In this document: in pieces, positions 8,667 to 17,459 of the stretch
Position numbering within the stretch: position 1 is the stretch's first letter
Layout of the letters: the number at the start of each line of letters is the position of its first letter
Assembly: GCF_000503055.1 (NCBI RefSeq)
Contig: NZ_AYVY01000002.1
Coordinates: 359,379 to 423,378 of the forward strand
DNA length: 64,000 bases
Source: Mesorhizobium sp. LSHC420B00
GTDB taxonomy: Bacteria; Pseudomonadota; Alphaproteobacteria; Rhizobiales; Rhizobiaceae
Direction: 5' to 3'
The notes under the pieces: model-generated
What the model was told of the DNA's origin: nothing
The model's database searches: none
What the model saw: only the letters and a program-made list of their open reading frames with translations
Made by a program: the position numbers and the translations under genes

Positions 8667-9992
8667 TCAAACGCGATAGTAGCGGTTTGCGCGCTTCTCG
8701 GCTTCTGCCATCGCTTCTTGCGGCGTCGCCTGGCCTGTCACCGCCTTGGCGAACATGTCGACCAGCACATAGTCGGCCATGGTCGCCGCCGAAGCATAGC
8801 CGAGCGGGCCGGCATAGCCGTTGGGCCGCAGCGTCGCCGAGGCCTTGGCGTAGGCGGCATTGTTCGGATCGGCCGTCCACACCGGGTTGTTGTCGAAGGC
8901 TTTGAGCGTCTGGCAGCAATAGCCCGCCGAGGACGTGATCCACTGCGACATTTGCTGTTCCTCGAACATGAACTGCAGATAGGCTTTGGCCGCATTGGGA
9001 TAGGGCGTGTAGTCGAAGATCACGGCCGTGGTCACCTGGAACAGCTCGACGGATTTCCCGACAGGACCGATCGGCAGGTTGGTCGTGCGCGTGTCCTTGG
9101 CGATTTCGGTCAGTTTCGGATCCTTGTCCTTGTTGATCTTGGCGGTGTTGTAGGCGGAAATGCCATTGGCGATCACGCTCAATTCGCCGGCCAGGTAGGC
9201 GCGGTTGTTGTTGACGTCGAGCCAGCTTTCGGTACCGGGAATGAAGGTCTTGTAGAGCTGTTGCGCGTATTCGATCGCCTTCAGCGTCTCGGGGCTGTTG
9301 ATCGTCACCTTGCCGCTCTCGTCGACCATCTGGCCGCCATGGCTCCATAGCAGCCAGTGGGCGTAGTTGTTGCCGTCGCCGACGCCGTGGCCATGCGTGA
9401 AGCCGGCCGGGTGTCCCTTCGCCTGCAATGCCTTGCAAAGCTCGAGCAAGCCTGCCGTGTCCTTCGGAAATTCGGAGAAGCCGGCCTCCTTCACCCAGCT
9501 TTCACGATAGACGATGGCATTGCCGATGGTGGCCAGCGGCAGGCCGAGGAATTTGCCTTGCCGTGTCGCATATTGCTTCGGTCCATCGTGCCAGCCGCCA
9601 TATTTCGAGCCGAGATATTCGCCCAGTTCCGTCACGTCATGCAGCTTGTCGGGATATTGATGCGGGTCGTCGAACCAGACCAACATCAAGTCCGGGCCGG
9701 AGCCGACATTGGCGGCGACCGCTGCCTTGGGACGGATGTCCTCCCAGCTTTCCTTGTCGACGCGGACCTCGACACCGGTCGCTTCGGTGAAGCGCTTGGT
9801 GTTGGCCAGCCATTGATCCTCGTCGCCCTGCACGAAGGGCGACCAGCGCAGCAGCCTGAGCTTGGCGCCGTCCTCGGGCTTGTACTTGAATCCCTCCTGG
9901 GCAAAGGCGGGAGAGCCGATGAGCCGGCTTCCCAAGGCTCCCGCCGCAGCGCCGGCGGTGGTGCGGATCACGTCGCGTCTGGTGAATTTCAT
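8667..9992 (-). CDS. Extracellular sugar-binding protein (ABC transporter), Tat-exported
   Basis: A 441-residue periplasmic binding protein of family 1 (SBP_bac_1). The N-terminus TRRDVIRTTAGAAAGAL, followed by a hydrophobic stretch and SPAFA-QE, is a twin-arginine (Tat) signal with cleavage near residue 31. The mature part begins GFKYKPEDGAKLRLLRWSPF. It delivers the sugar to the MalF/MalG-type permeases. A GGAGGAAG ribosome site precedes the start. Binding-protein sequence does not reveal the ligand. Confidence 0.92.
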   Translation of the reverse strand: MKFTRRDVIRTTAGAAAGALGSRLIGSPAFAQEGFKYKPEDGAKLRLLRWSPFVQGDEDQWLANTKRFTEATGVEVRVDKESWEDIRPKAAVAANVGSGPDLMLVWFDDPHQYPDKLHDVTELGEYLGSKYGGWHDGPKQYATRQGKFLGLPLATIGNAIVYRESWVKEAGFSEFPKDTAGLLELCKALQAKGHPAGFTHGHGVGDGNNYAHWLLWSHGGQMVDESGKVTINSPETLKAIEYAQQLYKTFIPGTESWLDVNNNRAYLAGELSVIANGISAYNTAKINKDKDPKLTEIAKDTRTTNLPIGPVGKSVELFQVTTAVIFDYTPYPNAAKAYLQFMFEEQQMSQWITSSAGYCCQTLKAFDNNPVWTADPNNAAYAKASATLRPNGYAGPLGYASAATMADYVLVDMFAKAVTGQATPQEAMAEAEKRANRYYRV

Positions 9993-10025
9993 GCTCGCTT
10001 CCTCCTGCTTATTGTCCGTGCCGTC

Positions 10026-11111
10026 CTACTGCTTGATGGGTGTTTCGAACCGCTGTCCGGTTTTGCCGTGAAAGAGATGGATGAGGCCAGGCTCGGCCGT
10101 AAGCCGGATGGTTTCGCCCGGCGTGAAGGAATGCCGTTCCCGGAAATTGGCGACGATCTCCTCGCCGCCGGCGGTTCGGCCGATGAGCTGCACTTCGGAC
10201 CCTGTCGGCTCGACCACCACGACAGTGACCGGAATGCCCTGATTGTCGGATAGCCGCAAATGCTCGGGCCGTATCCCCAGCACGACCGGCTCACCATTGC
10301 CGATGGAAAGTGCCGAGGCCAACGGGACCGAAATCCCTCCGGCGCCGCGAAACGACGGCGAGCCGTCGCTTACGATCTCGCCCCTCAGCATGTTCATGGC
10401 GGGCGAGCCGATGAAGCTGGCGACAAAAAGATTGTTCGGCCGGTCGTAGAGTTCGAGCGGCGGCCCGATCTGCTCGACGATGCCGTCGTGCATGACGACG
10501 ATCTTGTCGGCCATGGTCATCGCCTCGATCTGGTCGTGGGTGACGTAGACCGTCGTCGTCTTCAGGCGCTGATGCAGTTCCTTGATCTCGGCGCGCATCT
10601 GCACCCTGAGCTTGGCGTCGAGATTGGACAGCGGCTCGTCGAACAGGAAAACCTGCGGGTCACGTACGATCGCCCGGCCCATGGCGACGCGCTGGCGCTG
10701 GCCGCCGGAAAGCTGGCGCGGATAGCGGTCGAGCAGCGGCACCAGTCCCAGGATTTCTGCCGCGCGCCGCACGCCGGCATCGCTCTCCGTCTTGGGAACG
10801 CCCTTGAGCATCAGCGAGAACGCCATGTTCTCGGCGACCGTCATATGCGGGTAGAGCGCATAGTTCTGGAAAACCATGGCGACGTCGCGCTCTTTTGGCG
10901 CAACGTTGTTGACGATACGTTTGCCGATCGCGATCTGGCCGCGCGAGATCTTTTCCAGGCCGGCGATCATCCTGAGCAGGGTCGACTTTCCGCAACCCGA
11001 AGGACCGACCAACGTGACGAACTCGCCGTCGTTTATATCGACGCTGACCCCGTGCAGGACCTCGACGGTCCCAAATGACTTGTAGACATCGCCGATTGCG
11101 ACAGACGCCAT
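10026..11111 (-). CDS. Sugar ABC transporter ATP-binding protein, MalK/UgpC-type
   Basis: A 361-residue ATPase that powers the CUT1 importer. Walker A is GPSGCGKST, the signature is LSGGQRQRVAMGRA, Walker B is VFLFDEPLSNLDAKLR, and the H-loop is VTHDQIEAM. A C-terminal TOBE/regulatory domain follows residue 240, as in MalK. The ATG at 11111 has an excellent GGGAGGAG site. It is the first gene of the operon, so the LacI-type operator about 105 bp upstream should control the whole transporter. Confidence 0.94.
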   Translation of the reverse strand: MASVAIGDVYKSFGTVEVLHGVSVDINDGEFVTLVGPSGCGKSTLLRMIAGLEKISRGQIAIGKRIVNNVAPKERDVAMVFQNYALYPHMTVAENMAFSLMLKGVPKTESDAGVRRAAEILGLVPLLDRYPRQLSGGQRQRVAMGRAIVRDPQVFLFDEPLSNLDAKLRVQMRAEIKELHQRLKTTTVYVTHDQIEAMTMADKIVVMHDGIVEQIGPPLELYDRPNNLFVASFIGSPAMNMLRGEIVSDGSPSFRGAGGISVPLASALSIGNGEPVVLGIRPEHLRLSDNQGIPVTVVVVEPTGSEVQLIGRTAGGEEIVANFRERHSFTPGETIRLTAEPGLIHLFHGKTGQRFETPIKQ

Positions 11112-11216
11112 CGATCTCCTCCCGACTGATTCCTGCAACGACTTCGAAGGAAACCGCTTTCTTGCCTGGCCCGCGACAGCGCCCAGGCTCCTCCCCGGTC
11201 ACGCGCGATGTGAGAC

Positions 11217-11228
11217 GGTAGCGCTACC
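11217..11228. promoter_or_regulatory. LacI-family operator upstream of the sugar ABC operon
   Basis: GGTAGCGCTACC is a perfect 12-bp palindrome with the central CG typical of LacI/GalR-family operators. On the minus strand it sits just downstream of a possible -35 (TTTACA) and overlaps the spacer and -10 region, so binding would repress the transporter. No LacI-type gene is in the window; the regulator must be elsewhere. Confidence 0.7.
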
Positions 11229-11275
11229 AAACCGACCTGTAAAGCACGCCGGCATCACCTGGATATCGACACACC

Positions 11276-11515
11276 CTAATCCGAAACCTCGGTCTGCGGC
11301 CGGTCGCGGCCGTCGGCGAGCTCGTCGTGCCATTTGCCGTCGGCGTCCTCGTACTGGATGCCGTCGGTGTTGCCGGCGACCTGCTGTTCGGCGGAAGCGA
11401 TCTCGGCGGCGCGCAACGCGTCCTGATGGGTGGGGAACGTTTCGGAGAATGTCGAGCCGACCTTGTAGGCCCAGCCTCCATCATGCTCGACGATCTTGTA
11501 GGTCAGTTTCGCCAT
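11276..11515 (-). CDS. DUF2188 domain protein
   Basis: A 79-residue small protein with the DUF2188 pattern: a basic start, then HDGGWAYKVG, then a stretch rich in alanine and glutamate (QDALRAAEIASAEQQ) and an ending in a D-G-K-W motif. Its function is unknown; the family is common in soil bacteria. The ATG at 11515 has a GGAGGG site. It is followed on the same strand by nothing related; a DUF982 gene lies upstream. Confidence 0.8.
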   Translation of the reverse strand: MAKLTYKIVEHDGGWAYKVGSTFSETFPTHQDALRAAEIASAEQQVAGNTDGIQYEDADGKWHDELADGRDRPQTEVSD

Positions 11516-11543
11516 GAAACCCTCCGGTTGAAAGCCCGTTGCC

Positions 11544-11837
11544 TCAATGCAGCCTGTCATCGGCCAGTCTGTCGTCTGGCGGCTTGTCGTCCGTAACCAG
11601 CACGTCCGATTCCCTGGCGGCTTCGATCAGTGCCCGGCGTGCATCGGCCGTCGAACGATAACCTTCCAGCACTTTTAGGCAAGTGTCGAGGGCATCACGA
11701 TGACGCGGCCCGCGATTGAGTGGCCAGACCGTCATCAGGCACTCCGCCGCCTCCTGGGCGCTGCGGATATGCCGATATTTGCCGACATGGCCGAGTTCGA
11801 CCACGACCGGCTTTTCAAATGGCTTGCTGTCCATCAT
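11544..11837 (-). CDS. DUF982 domain protein
   Basis: A 97-residue protein matching the rhizobial DUF982 pattern: an F-x-x-P-V start, an R-x-I-x-S-x-x-E-A-A motif, MTVWPLNRGPRHRDAL and a C-terminal AARESDVLV. No function is known. The ATG at 11837 is followed directly by a second ATG, and neither has a clear ribosome site; a TTG three codons upstream is also in frame. The last 15 residues repeat the pattern DDRLADDRL. Confidence 0.75.
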   Translation of the reverse strand: MMDSKPFEKPVVVELGHVGKYRHIRSAQEAAECLMTVWPLNRGPRHRDALDTCLKVLEGYRSTADARRALIEAARESDVLVTDDKPPDDRLADDRLH

Positions 11838-11899
11838 CGCCGCCAACGCGGAGCGGCCGATTTGGTTGCAACAGCTATTTTAGCTCGGGCGAAAATACC

Positions 11900-12217
11900 T
11901 CAATAGCCGCAGTCGTTGCGCAGCCAGCGCGCATTCGCCCAGCCGGCGCGGCCGCCGAAATCGACCTGGTACCAGTTTCCGCGACGGTCAAAGATCTCGG
12001 TTTGGTCGCCGTTGAACAATTGCCCGATCATGCGCGACGACGAGTTCGGCCGGGCCCGAACGGCGAGAAAGCCGCTTCCCGTTGCCAGATTGTAGTGCCT
12101 GGAAAGACCGTGCACCGTGCCTTCGCAATATTGCGCCCCGGCCGGCGTCGATGTGGCAAACGACAGCCCGGCCAAAACCGCGGCAGCAGCCGCAATGGAA
12201 ATCCCCCTGAACGACAT
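11900..12217 (-). CDS. Secreted SH3-domain protein
   Basis: A 105-residue protein with a signal peptide (hydrophobic to about residue 24, cleavage after PAGA-Q near 28-29). The mature part is one bacterial SH3 domain: GFLAVRARPNSSSRMIGQL, then WYQVDFGGRAGWANARWL. Two cysteines (C31, C103) could form a disulphide. Periplasmic SH3b domains often bind peptidoglycan or partner proteins; the exact role is unknown. A GGGGGAG ribosome site precedes the start. Confidence 0.83.
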   Translation of the reverse strand: MSFRGISIAAAAAVLAGLSFATSTPAGAQYCEGTVHGLSRHYNLATGSGFLAVRARPNSSSRMIGQLFNGDQTEIFDRRGNWYQVDFGGRAGWANARWLRNDCGY

Positions 12218-12329
12218 GTCTCTGCTCCCCCAACCTGCCGCGCCCAGCCGCGGCCCTCGCCACTCTACACCGGCAGAGGATCAAAGCGAAGCTATGGTTC
12301 CCTGTCCAGCGAGGTGAGAACCCGCCGCG

Positions 12330-13433
12330 TCAGTTCGCCGCCTTCATCCAATGCTGCATCGTCGTCACCGAGCGGGCAAGCTGCGGCGCCGGGTGGATTT
12401 TTTCGCCGAAGGTGGCCGCGGCGCGCCAGCCCCAGCGCGGATCGGCAAGGAAGGCGCGCGCCAGCGCCACCATGTCGGCGCGCCCATCGGCGACGATCGC
12501 CTCGGCCTGTTTCGGATCGTCGATCAGGCCCACGGCCCGCGTCGCGATGCCGGCGCCCTTGCGCACCGCTTCCGCCAGATGCACCTGGTAGCCGGGTCCG
12601 GACGGCAGCTTCTGCAACGGCGAATTGCCGCCGCTCGAGCAGCAGAGATAGGCGACGCCGACTTCCTTCAGCGCTTTTGCCGCTTCGATCGCATCCTCGA
12701 CGTCGAAGCCGCCATCGACCCATTCCTTGATCGACAGCCGCGCGCCCAGCATCAGCCTGGGCACCGCCTTCTTCACCGCCTTGGCGATCTCGACGGCGAA
12801 ACGCATGCGGTTTTCCAGCGAGCCGCCCCAGCGGTCGGTGCGCCGGTTGGAAAGCGGCGACAGGAACTGGAAGATCAGATAGCCATGCGCGGCATGCAGC
12901 TCGATGAAGTCGAAGCCGGCCCGCTCGGCCCGCCGTGCCGCTTCGGCGAAGCGTTCGATGATTTGCAGGATCTCGTCATCCTCCAGCGCCCGCGGCACCT
13001 GCCAGCCGGTGTCGTAGGCGATTGCCGAGGCCGACACGATCGGCCACGGATCCTGATCGGCATTCAGCGGTCCGCCGCCCTCCCAGGGTTTCCGGTTGGA
13101 GGCCTTGCGGCCGGCATGGGCAAGCTGAGTGCCGAATTTCGTGCCCGGCGCGGCGACGCGCTTGGCTGCATTCAGCGTGCGCCGCGCCGCCGCCTCATTG
13201 TCCTCGGAGTAAAGGCCGAGGCAGCCATGCGAGATGCGGCCGCGCCGTTCGACCTCGGTCATCTCGACGGTGACCATGCCGGCACCCGACATCGCCAGGT
13301 TCATCCAGTGATAGAGGTGCCAATCGCTGGCCGAGCCGTCCTCGGCCGAATACTGGCACATCGGCGCGACCGCGATGCGGTTGGGGAAGGTGAGGCCGTC
13401 GAGGATGATCGGCTGGAAAAGAGATGAGGTCAT
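12330..13433 (-). CDS. NADH:flavin oxidoreductase, Old Yellow Enzyme family (YqjM-like)
   Basis: A 367-residue FMN enzyme that reduces activated C=C bonds with NAD(P)H. Cys26 in APMCQYSA occupies the regulatory cysteine position of the YqjM (thermophilic-like) class. HAAHGYLIFQFLSPLSNRRTD carries the substrate-binding region, and GGSLENRMRF is a family signature. The natural substrate is unknown; related enzymes detoxify enals and nitro compounds. The start at 13433 has a GGAG. Neighbours give no pathway. Confidence 0.92.
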   Translation of the reverse strand: MTSSLFQPIILDGLTFPNRIAVAPMCQYSAEDGSASDWHLYHWMNLAMSGAGMVTVEMTEVERRGRISHGCLGLYSEDNEAAARRTLNAAKRVAAPGTKFGTQLAHAGRKASNRKPWEGGGPLNADQDPWPIVSASAIAYDTGWQVPRALEDDEILQIIERFAEAARRAERAGFDFIELHAAHGYLIFQFLSPLSNRRTDRWGGSLENRMRFAVEIAKAVKKAVPRLMLGARLSIKEWVDGGFDVEDAIEAAKALKEVGVAYLCCSSGGNSPLQKLPSGPGYQVHLAEAVRKGAGIATRAVGLIDDPKQAEAIVADGRADMVALARAFLADPRWGWRAAATFGEKIHPAPQLARSVTTMQHWMKAAN

Positions 13434-13586
13434 AAAAAACTCCGGAAAGGGTTGCCGCTATTTAGGCAGGCACTTGCAGATGCGCCAGACACGAGAGGGT
13501 GAACCGGCGCACTGGACCAATTGGTAGCCGGATTGCAAGAACCGCCGTTCGCGGCTACGCCTTGCCGCGGCAGCAGGGAGTCCACC

Positions 13587-14165
13587 ATGGAAGATCGCAT
13601 TCGCATCCGCTCGGAGGAAGTCCTGTCCGACGAATGGGCGGTTTTGAAAAAGACCGTCTTCGACTACCGCCGGCGCGACGGCAAATGGGAAACGCATACC
13701 CGCCAGACCTACGATCGCGGCGACGGCGCGGTGATCCTGCCTTTCGATCCCGAGCGCTCGACTGTGCTTCTGGTGCGGCAGTTCCGCTACCCCGCCTACG
13801 TCACCGGCCACAAGGAGCCGCTGATCGAGGCCTGCGCCGGCCTGCTCGACGAAGACGATCCCGAAACCTGTATCCGCAAGGAGGCCGAGGAGGAACTCGG
13901 CTATCGGCTGAAGGACGTGCAGCGGCTGTTTTCGCCCTATATGAGCCCCGGCAGCGTCACCGAGCGGCTCTGGTTCTTCGTCGCTCGCTACTCGCCCGCC
14001 GACCGCATTTCCGACGGCGGTGGCGCCCATGACGAAGGCGAGGACATCGAGGTTCTCGAAATGCCGCTCGACGAGGCGCTGGCCGGCATCCACGACGGTC
14101 GGATCATCGACGCCAAGACCATTATGCTGATCCAGCATTTGAAGCTGAACCCGATTGGGGTGTGA
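13587..14165 (+). CDS. nudK: GDP-mannose/ADP-ribose pyrophosphatase, NudK-type Nudix hydrolase
   Basis: A 192-residue Nudix enzyme that splits GDP-mannose or ADP-ribose to a nucleoside monophosphate and a sugar phosphate. The start RIRIRSEEVLSDEWAVL, the box GLLDEDDPETCIRKEAEEELGY, then YMSPGSVTERLWFF and DEGEDIEVLEMPLDEAL match E. coli NudK step for step. The GGAG upstream of ATG 13587 fixes the start. It is monocistronic and followed by a tRNA gene on the opposite strand. Confidence 0.85.
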   Translation: MEDRIRIRSEEVLSDEWAVLKKTVFDYRRRDGKWETHTRQTYDRGDGAVILPFDPERSTVLLVRQFRYPAYVTGHKEPLIEACAGLLDEDDPETCIRKEAEEELGYRLKDVQRLFSPYMSPGSVTERLWFFVARYSPADRISDGGGAHDEGEDIEVLEMPLDEALAGIHDGRIIDAKTIMLIQHLKLNPIGV

Positions 14166-14229
14166 GGGGCCCAGAACTGGGTCGAGCGCCCGGTCTCCAG
14201 TTACGGAGACTATCAAACGAGACCAAATC

Positions 14230-14315
14230 TGGTGCGGACGACGGGAATCGAACCCGTACGATCAGAGATCGAGGGATTTTAAGTCCCTTGCGTCTACCAA
14301 TTCCGCCACGTCCGC
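14230..14315 (-). tRNA. tRNA-Leu (anticodon UAA)
   Basis: Read on the minus strand, the gene begins GCGGACGTGGCGGAATTGG and ends CGTCCGCA followed by an encoded CCA. The 7-bp acceptor stem pairs perfectly. The anticodon loop ACTTAAAAT between GGG and CCC gives UAA. A long variable arm (TCGATCTCTGATCG) marks a class II tRNA, as expected for leucine. TTCGATTC is the T-loop. Confidence 0.96.
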
Positions 14316-14594
14316 AGGCCAGCCCTTTTCAGCCGCCAGCCAAAGGCCGTCAAGCCGTCTTCTGCCGTCGACAAATCTGGCACTGGAAGCTAGCGAGGCC
14401 GATCACCTACAGTGATACAAACAAAATCGTTTCACCTGGAAATGTTTTTAGCGGCAGCTTCCGCGGCTACCGCGAATGCGCGTCCCCCGTTCGCAGGATG
14501 CGTTCGGGCGCTCTGCCCTGGTAAGGCTCGAAGTGGCAAGTGGATCGGCGCTCCGATACTCGACGCCATCCTCTACAAACACTGGGAGATTGTC

Positions 14595-15047
14595 ATGCTC
14601 AAGCTTGCCTCTGCCCTGGCACTGCTGCTTGTTGGGACGGCGCCTCTGTTTGCCGATGAGATGCCGATGAACGCCAAAGACATCAAATGGGGTCCTGCTC
14701 CTGCTGCCATTCCCGCTGGGGCGGAAATGGCTGTTGTCGCGGGAGATCCCTCAAAGGACGGCGCCTTTGTGCTGCGGTTGAAGACACCCGCCGGCTACAA
14801 AATTGCCGCACATAATCATCCCACCACGGAATACGTAACGGTGCTTTCCGGCAACTTCCATGTTGGAATGGGCGATAAGTTCGACGAGGCGAAAGGCGTC
14901 GAACTGACTGCTGGCGGCTTCGGCGTCGCGCCGGCCGGAATGAATCACTTCGCCTGGACGACAAGCGAAACGATCATCCAGGTTCATGGCGAGGGGCCAT
15001 TCAAGATCACCTACGTCAACCCGGCAGACGATCCGAGCAAGAAGTGA
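14595..15047 (+). CDS. Secreted cupin-domain protein
   Basis: A 150-residue protein with a signal peptide (LKLASALALLLVGTAPLFA-D, cleavage near residue 20). The cupin fold shows AAHNHPTTEYVTVLSG, whose histidines and glutamate would bind a metal, and a second motif near PAGMNHFAW. It should be a periplasmic metal-binding cupin of unknown substrate. The ATG at 14595 follows GGGAG. An in-frame upstream extension to 14412 lacks a ribosome site and would bury the signal peptide. Confidence 0.84.
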   Translation: MLKLASALALLLVGTAPLFADEMPMNAKDIKWGPAPAAIPAGAEMAVVAGDPSKDGAFVLRLKTPAGYKIAAHNHPTTEYVTVLSGNFHVGMGDKFDEAKGVELTAGGFGVAPAGMNHFAWTTSETIIQVHGEGPFKITYVNPADDPSKK

Positions 15048-15210
15048 CAGTTCGCGATCGAATTGATTGAACCGGCCGAAGGCTCGAACGATGGAGTGCG
15101 TCAAACTCCGCGAGCGTCGATTCAGAAGGATCCTCTAACGAGACGAAGGCTGATTGGCCGCAACGGAATCGTATTCCGCCTGGGCCATTTGCCATGAATG
15201 GCGCAATAAC

Positions 15211-15266
15211 AAAAAAAACCCGCCTCGGGAGGACGGGTCGTTGGAGCCAATTGGCACCATACCCAA
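15211..15266 (-). ncRNA. Candidate small RNA with promoter and terminator
   Basis: On the minus strand, TTGTTC (15302-15297), an 18-bp spacer and TATGCT (15278-15273) make a promoter. About 56 nt downstream is a strong rho-independent terminator: the ACCCG-CCTC / GAGG-CGGGT stem (15218-15238) followed by eight Ts (15218-15211). The transcript also contains GCCAATTGGC, a 10-bp palindrome. No minus-strand gene lies upstream for this terminator to serve. A 71-codon frame crosses it but has no recognisable protein features. Confidence 0.4.
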
Positions 15267-15331
15267 ATTAGTAGCATAGCTGCCGGCACAAAGCAAGAAC
15301 AAAGTTGCTGCGGCCGGCACAAAATGCCCTT

Positions 15332-15525
15332 GGCGATTGGCGAAAGCCATGGCGCATCGATCTCCCTCCTTGAGGGGGAGATGGCAAGTTGTGGCAAGAG
15401 GGCAGGCCAGGGGGGTCGTCGCGCGTCGAGCGCCAGCCTGTTTTGTTCGCGGTAAAGGTTCGCGTCAGGATGTCCCGACCCCCTCTGTCGCCTTCGGCGA
15501 CATCTCCCCCTCAAGGGGGGAGATC
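15332..15525. repeat. Palindromic intergenic repeat region upstream of ade
   Basis: This stretch holds two hairpin modules: CTCCCTCCTTGAGGGGGAG near 15363 and CTCCCCCTCAAGGGGGGAG near 15513. It also carries the GGCGATTGGC-GAAAGCC sequence shared with the element downstream of ade. The ends TGTCCCGACCCC and GGGGGTCG are inversely related. It looks like a diverged copy of the repeat family at 17460-17617. Confidence 0.7.
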
Positions 15526-15607
15526 TGCAACTTCGCCGTCGGCGCTTACTTCCTCGCTGGTCAAAATCCTCGCGGCTTGGCACAGTCGGGCAAAGAGGAG
15601 CCTGTTG

Positions 15608-17419
15608 ATGCCGAAGACCGCCAGTGCGACGAAACCAAAACCCTGGGCCGAGATGGCGACGCATCTGGTCGATGTCGCCATGGGCCGCAAACCCGCCGAT
15701 CTCGTCATCCGCAACGGGCGCTGGGTCAACGTCCATTCGGGCGAGATCATCGCCGGCACCGACATCGCCATTGCCGGCGGCCGCTTCGCCTATTGCGGGC
15801 CGAATGCCGGCCATGCCATCGGCCAGGGCACCAAGGTGGTCGATGCCGGCGGCCGCTATCTGGTGCCGGGGCTTTGCGACGCGCATATGCATGTCGAGAG
15901 CGGCATGGTGACGGTGACGGAATTCTGCCGCGCGGTGATCCCGCATGGCACCACCTCGATGTTCATCGATCCGCACGAGATCGCCAATGTGCTCGGCCTG
16001 CCGGGCGTGCGGCTGATGCATGACGAGGCGGTCGCCATGCCGGTCAACGTGCATGTGCAGATGCCGTCCTGCGTGCCGTCGGCGCCGGGGCTGGAGCATG
16101 CCGGCGCCGAGCTGACCGTCGCCGACGTTGCCGAGGCGATGACCTGGGAAAACATTATCGGGCTCGGCGAGGTGATGAATTTCCCCGGCGTCGCCGCCAA
16201 TGATCCGGTGATGTCGGGCGAGATCGCCGCGACGGTGAGGGCCGGCAAGACCGTCGGCGGGCACTATGCCTCGCGCGATCTCGGCCTGCCGTTCCACGGC
16301 TATGTCGCCGGCGGCCCCGAGGACGATCACGAAGGCACGCGCGCCGAGGATGCCATCGCCCGCGTCCGCCAGGGCATGAAGGCAATGCTGCGGCTGGGCT
16401 CGGCCTGGTATGACGTCGCCTCGCAGATCAAGGCGGTGACGGAGAGCGGGCTCGACCCGCGCAACTTCATCCTGTGCACCGACGACAGCCATTCCGGTAC
16501 CCTCGTGCATGAAGGCCATATGGACCGGGTCGTGCGCCACGCCATCAGCCAAGGGCTGAAGCCGGTGACGGCGATCCAGATGGCGACGCTCAACACCGCC
16601 CAGCATTTCCGGCTGGAACGCGAGATCGGCTCGATCGCACCTGGACGGCTCGCCGATCTGCTGATCGTCTCCGACCTGGCCGAAATGACCATCGACGAAG
16701 TCTATGGCCGCGGCGTCAGGCTGGCCAAGGGCGGCAAGCTCGAAGTCGACATTCCGGCCTATAATTATCCGCGGACGGCGAAGAACACCGTCAAGCTCGG
16801 CAAGAAGCTCAAAGCCGGCGATTTCGACATCGCGGCACCCAAGGGCGCCAACGAGGTGCGGGTGCGCGTCATCGGCGTCATCGAGAACCAGGCGCCGACG
16901 CGGGCGCTGGAGGCCGATCTTGCGGTGGAGGACGGGCTGGTCGCCATGGACCGCCGCAACGATGTCTGCCAGATCGCGCTGGTCGAGCGCCACAAGGGCA
17001 CGGGCGGCGTCACCAACGCCTTCGTCTCCGGCTTCGGCTATATCGGCGACTGCGCCATGGCCTCCAGCGTGGCGCACGATGCCCACCACATCATCGTCGT
17101 CGGCACCAACAAGCAGGACATGGCTCTGGCCGTGAACCGGCTGGGCGAGGTCGGCGGCGGCGTCGTGCTGTTTTCCAACGGCAAGGAGCTGGCGCTGGTC
17201 GAAATGCCGATCGCCGGGCTGATGTCGAACGAGCGGGCGGAAATCGTCGCCGCCAAGGCGGACAAACTCAGCGACGCCATGCGCCAGATGGGCTGCTCGC
17301 TCAACAACGCCTACATGCAGCACTCGCTGCTGGCGCTGGTCGTCATCCCCGAGCTCAGGATTTCCGACGTCGGCCTGATCGACGTGACGACGTTCCAGAA
17401 GGTTGATCTGTTCGTTTAG
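15608..17419 (+). CDS. ade: Adenine deaminase
   Basis: Deaminates adenine to hypoxanthine plus ammonia (purine salvage). The protein has 603 residues, near the family length. The amidohydrolase metal site is in CDAHMHVESGMVTVTEFCRAV, with FIDPHEIANVLG next. GHYASRDLGLPFHGYVAGG and the conserved CTDDSHSGTLVHEGHMDRVVR loop follow. The C-terminus CSLNNAYMQHSLLALVVIPELR is typical of Ade. The ATG at 15608 (MPKTASATKP) was chosen because the upstream in-frame extension reads through repeat sequence. Palindromic repeats flank the gene on both sides. Confidence 0.93.
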   Translation: MPKTASATKPKPWAEMATHLVDVAMGRKPADLVIRNGRWVNVHSGEIIAGTDIAIAGGRFAYCGPNAGHAIGQGTKVVDAGGRYLVPGLCDAHMHVESGMVTVTEFCRAVIPHGTTSMFIDPHEIANVLGLPGVRLMHDEAVAMPVNVHVQMPSCVPSAPGLEHAGAELTVADVAEAMTWENIIGLGEVMNFPGVAANDPVMSGEIAATVRAGKTVGGHYASRDLGLPFHGYVAGGPEDDHEGTRAEDAIARVRQGMKAMLRLGSAWYDVASQIKAVTESGLDPRNFILCTDDSHSGTLVHEGHMDRVVRHAISQGLKPVTAIQMATLNTAQHFRLEREIGSIAPGRLADLLIVSDLAEMTIDEVYGRGVRLAKGGKLEVDIPAYNYPRTAKNTVKLGKKLKAGDFDIAAPKGANEVRVRVIGVIENQAPTRALEADLAVEDGLVAMDRRNDVCQIALVERHKGTGGVTNAFVSGFGYIGDCAMASSVAHDAHHIIVVGTNKQDMALAVNRLGEVGGGVVLFSNGKELALVEMPIAGLMSNERAEIVAAKADKLSDAMRQMGCSLNNAYMQHSLLALVVIPELRISDVGLIDVTTFQKVDLFV

Positions 17420-17459
17420 GGTTGCTGCGGTGTGGAAACCTTTTGATGCCGGCGGGACA

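Noticed and set aside
15135..15350. 71-codon minus-strand protein across the terminator at 15218
   Set aside because: The frame runs through a strong terminator and shows no domain; a small RNA fits better.
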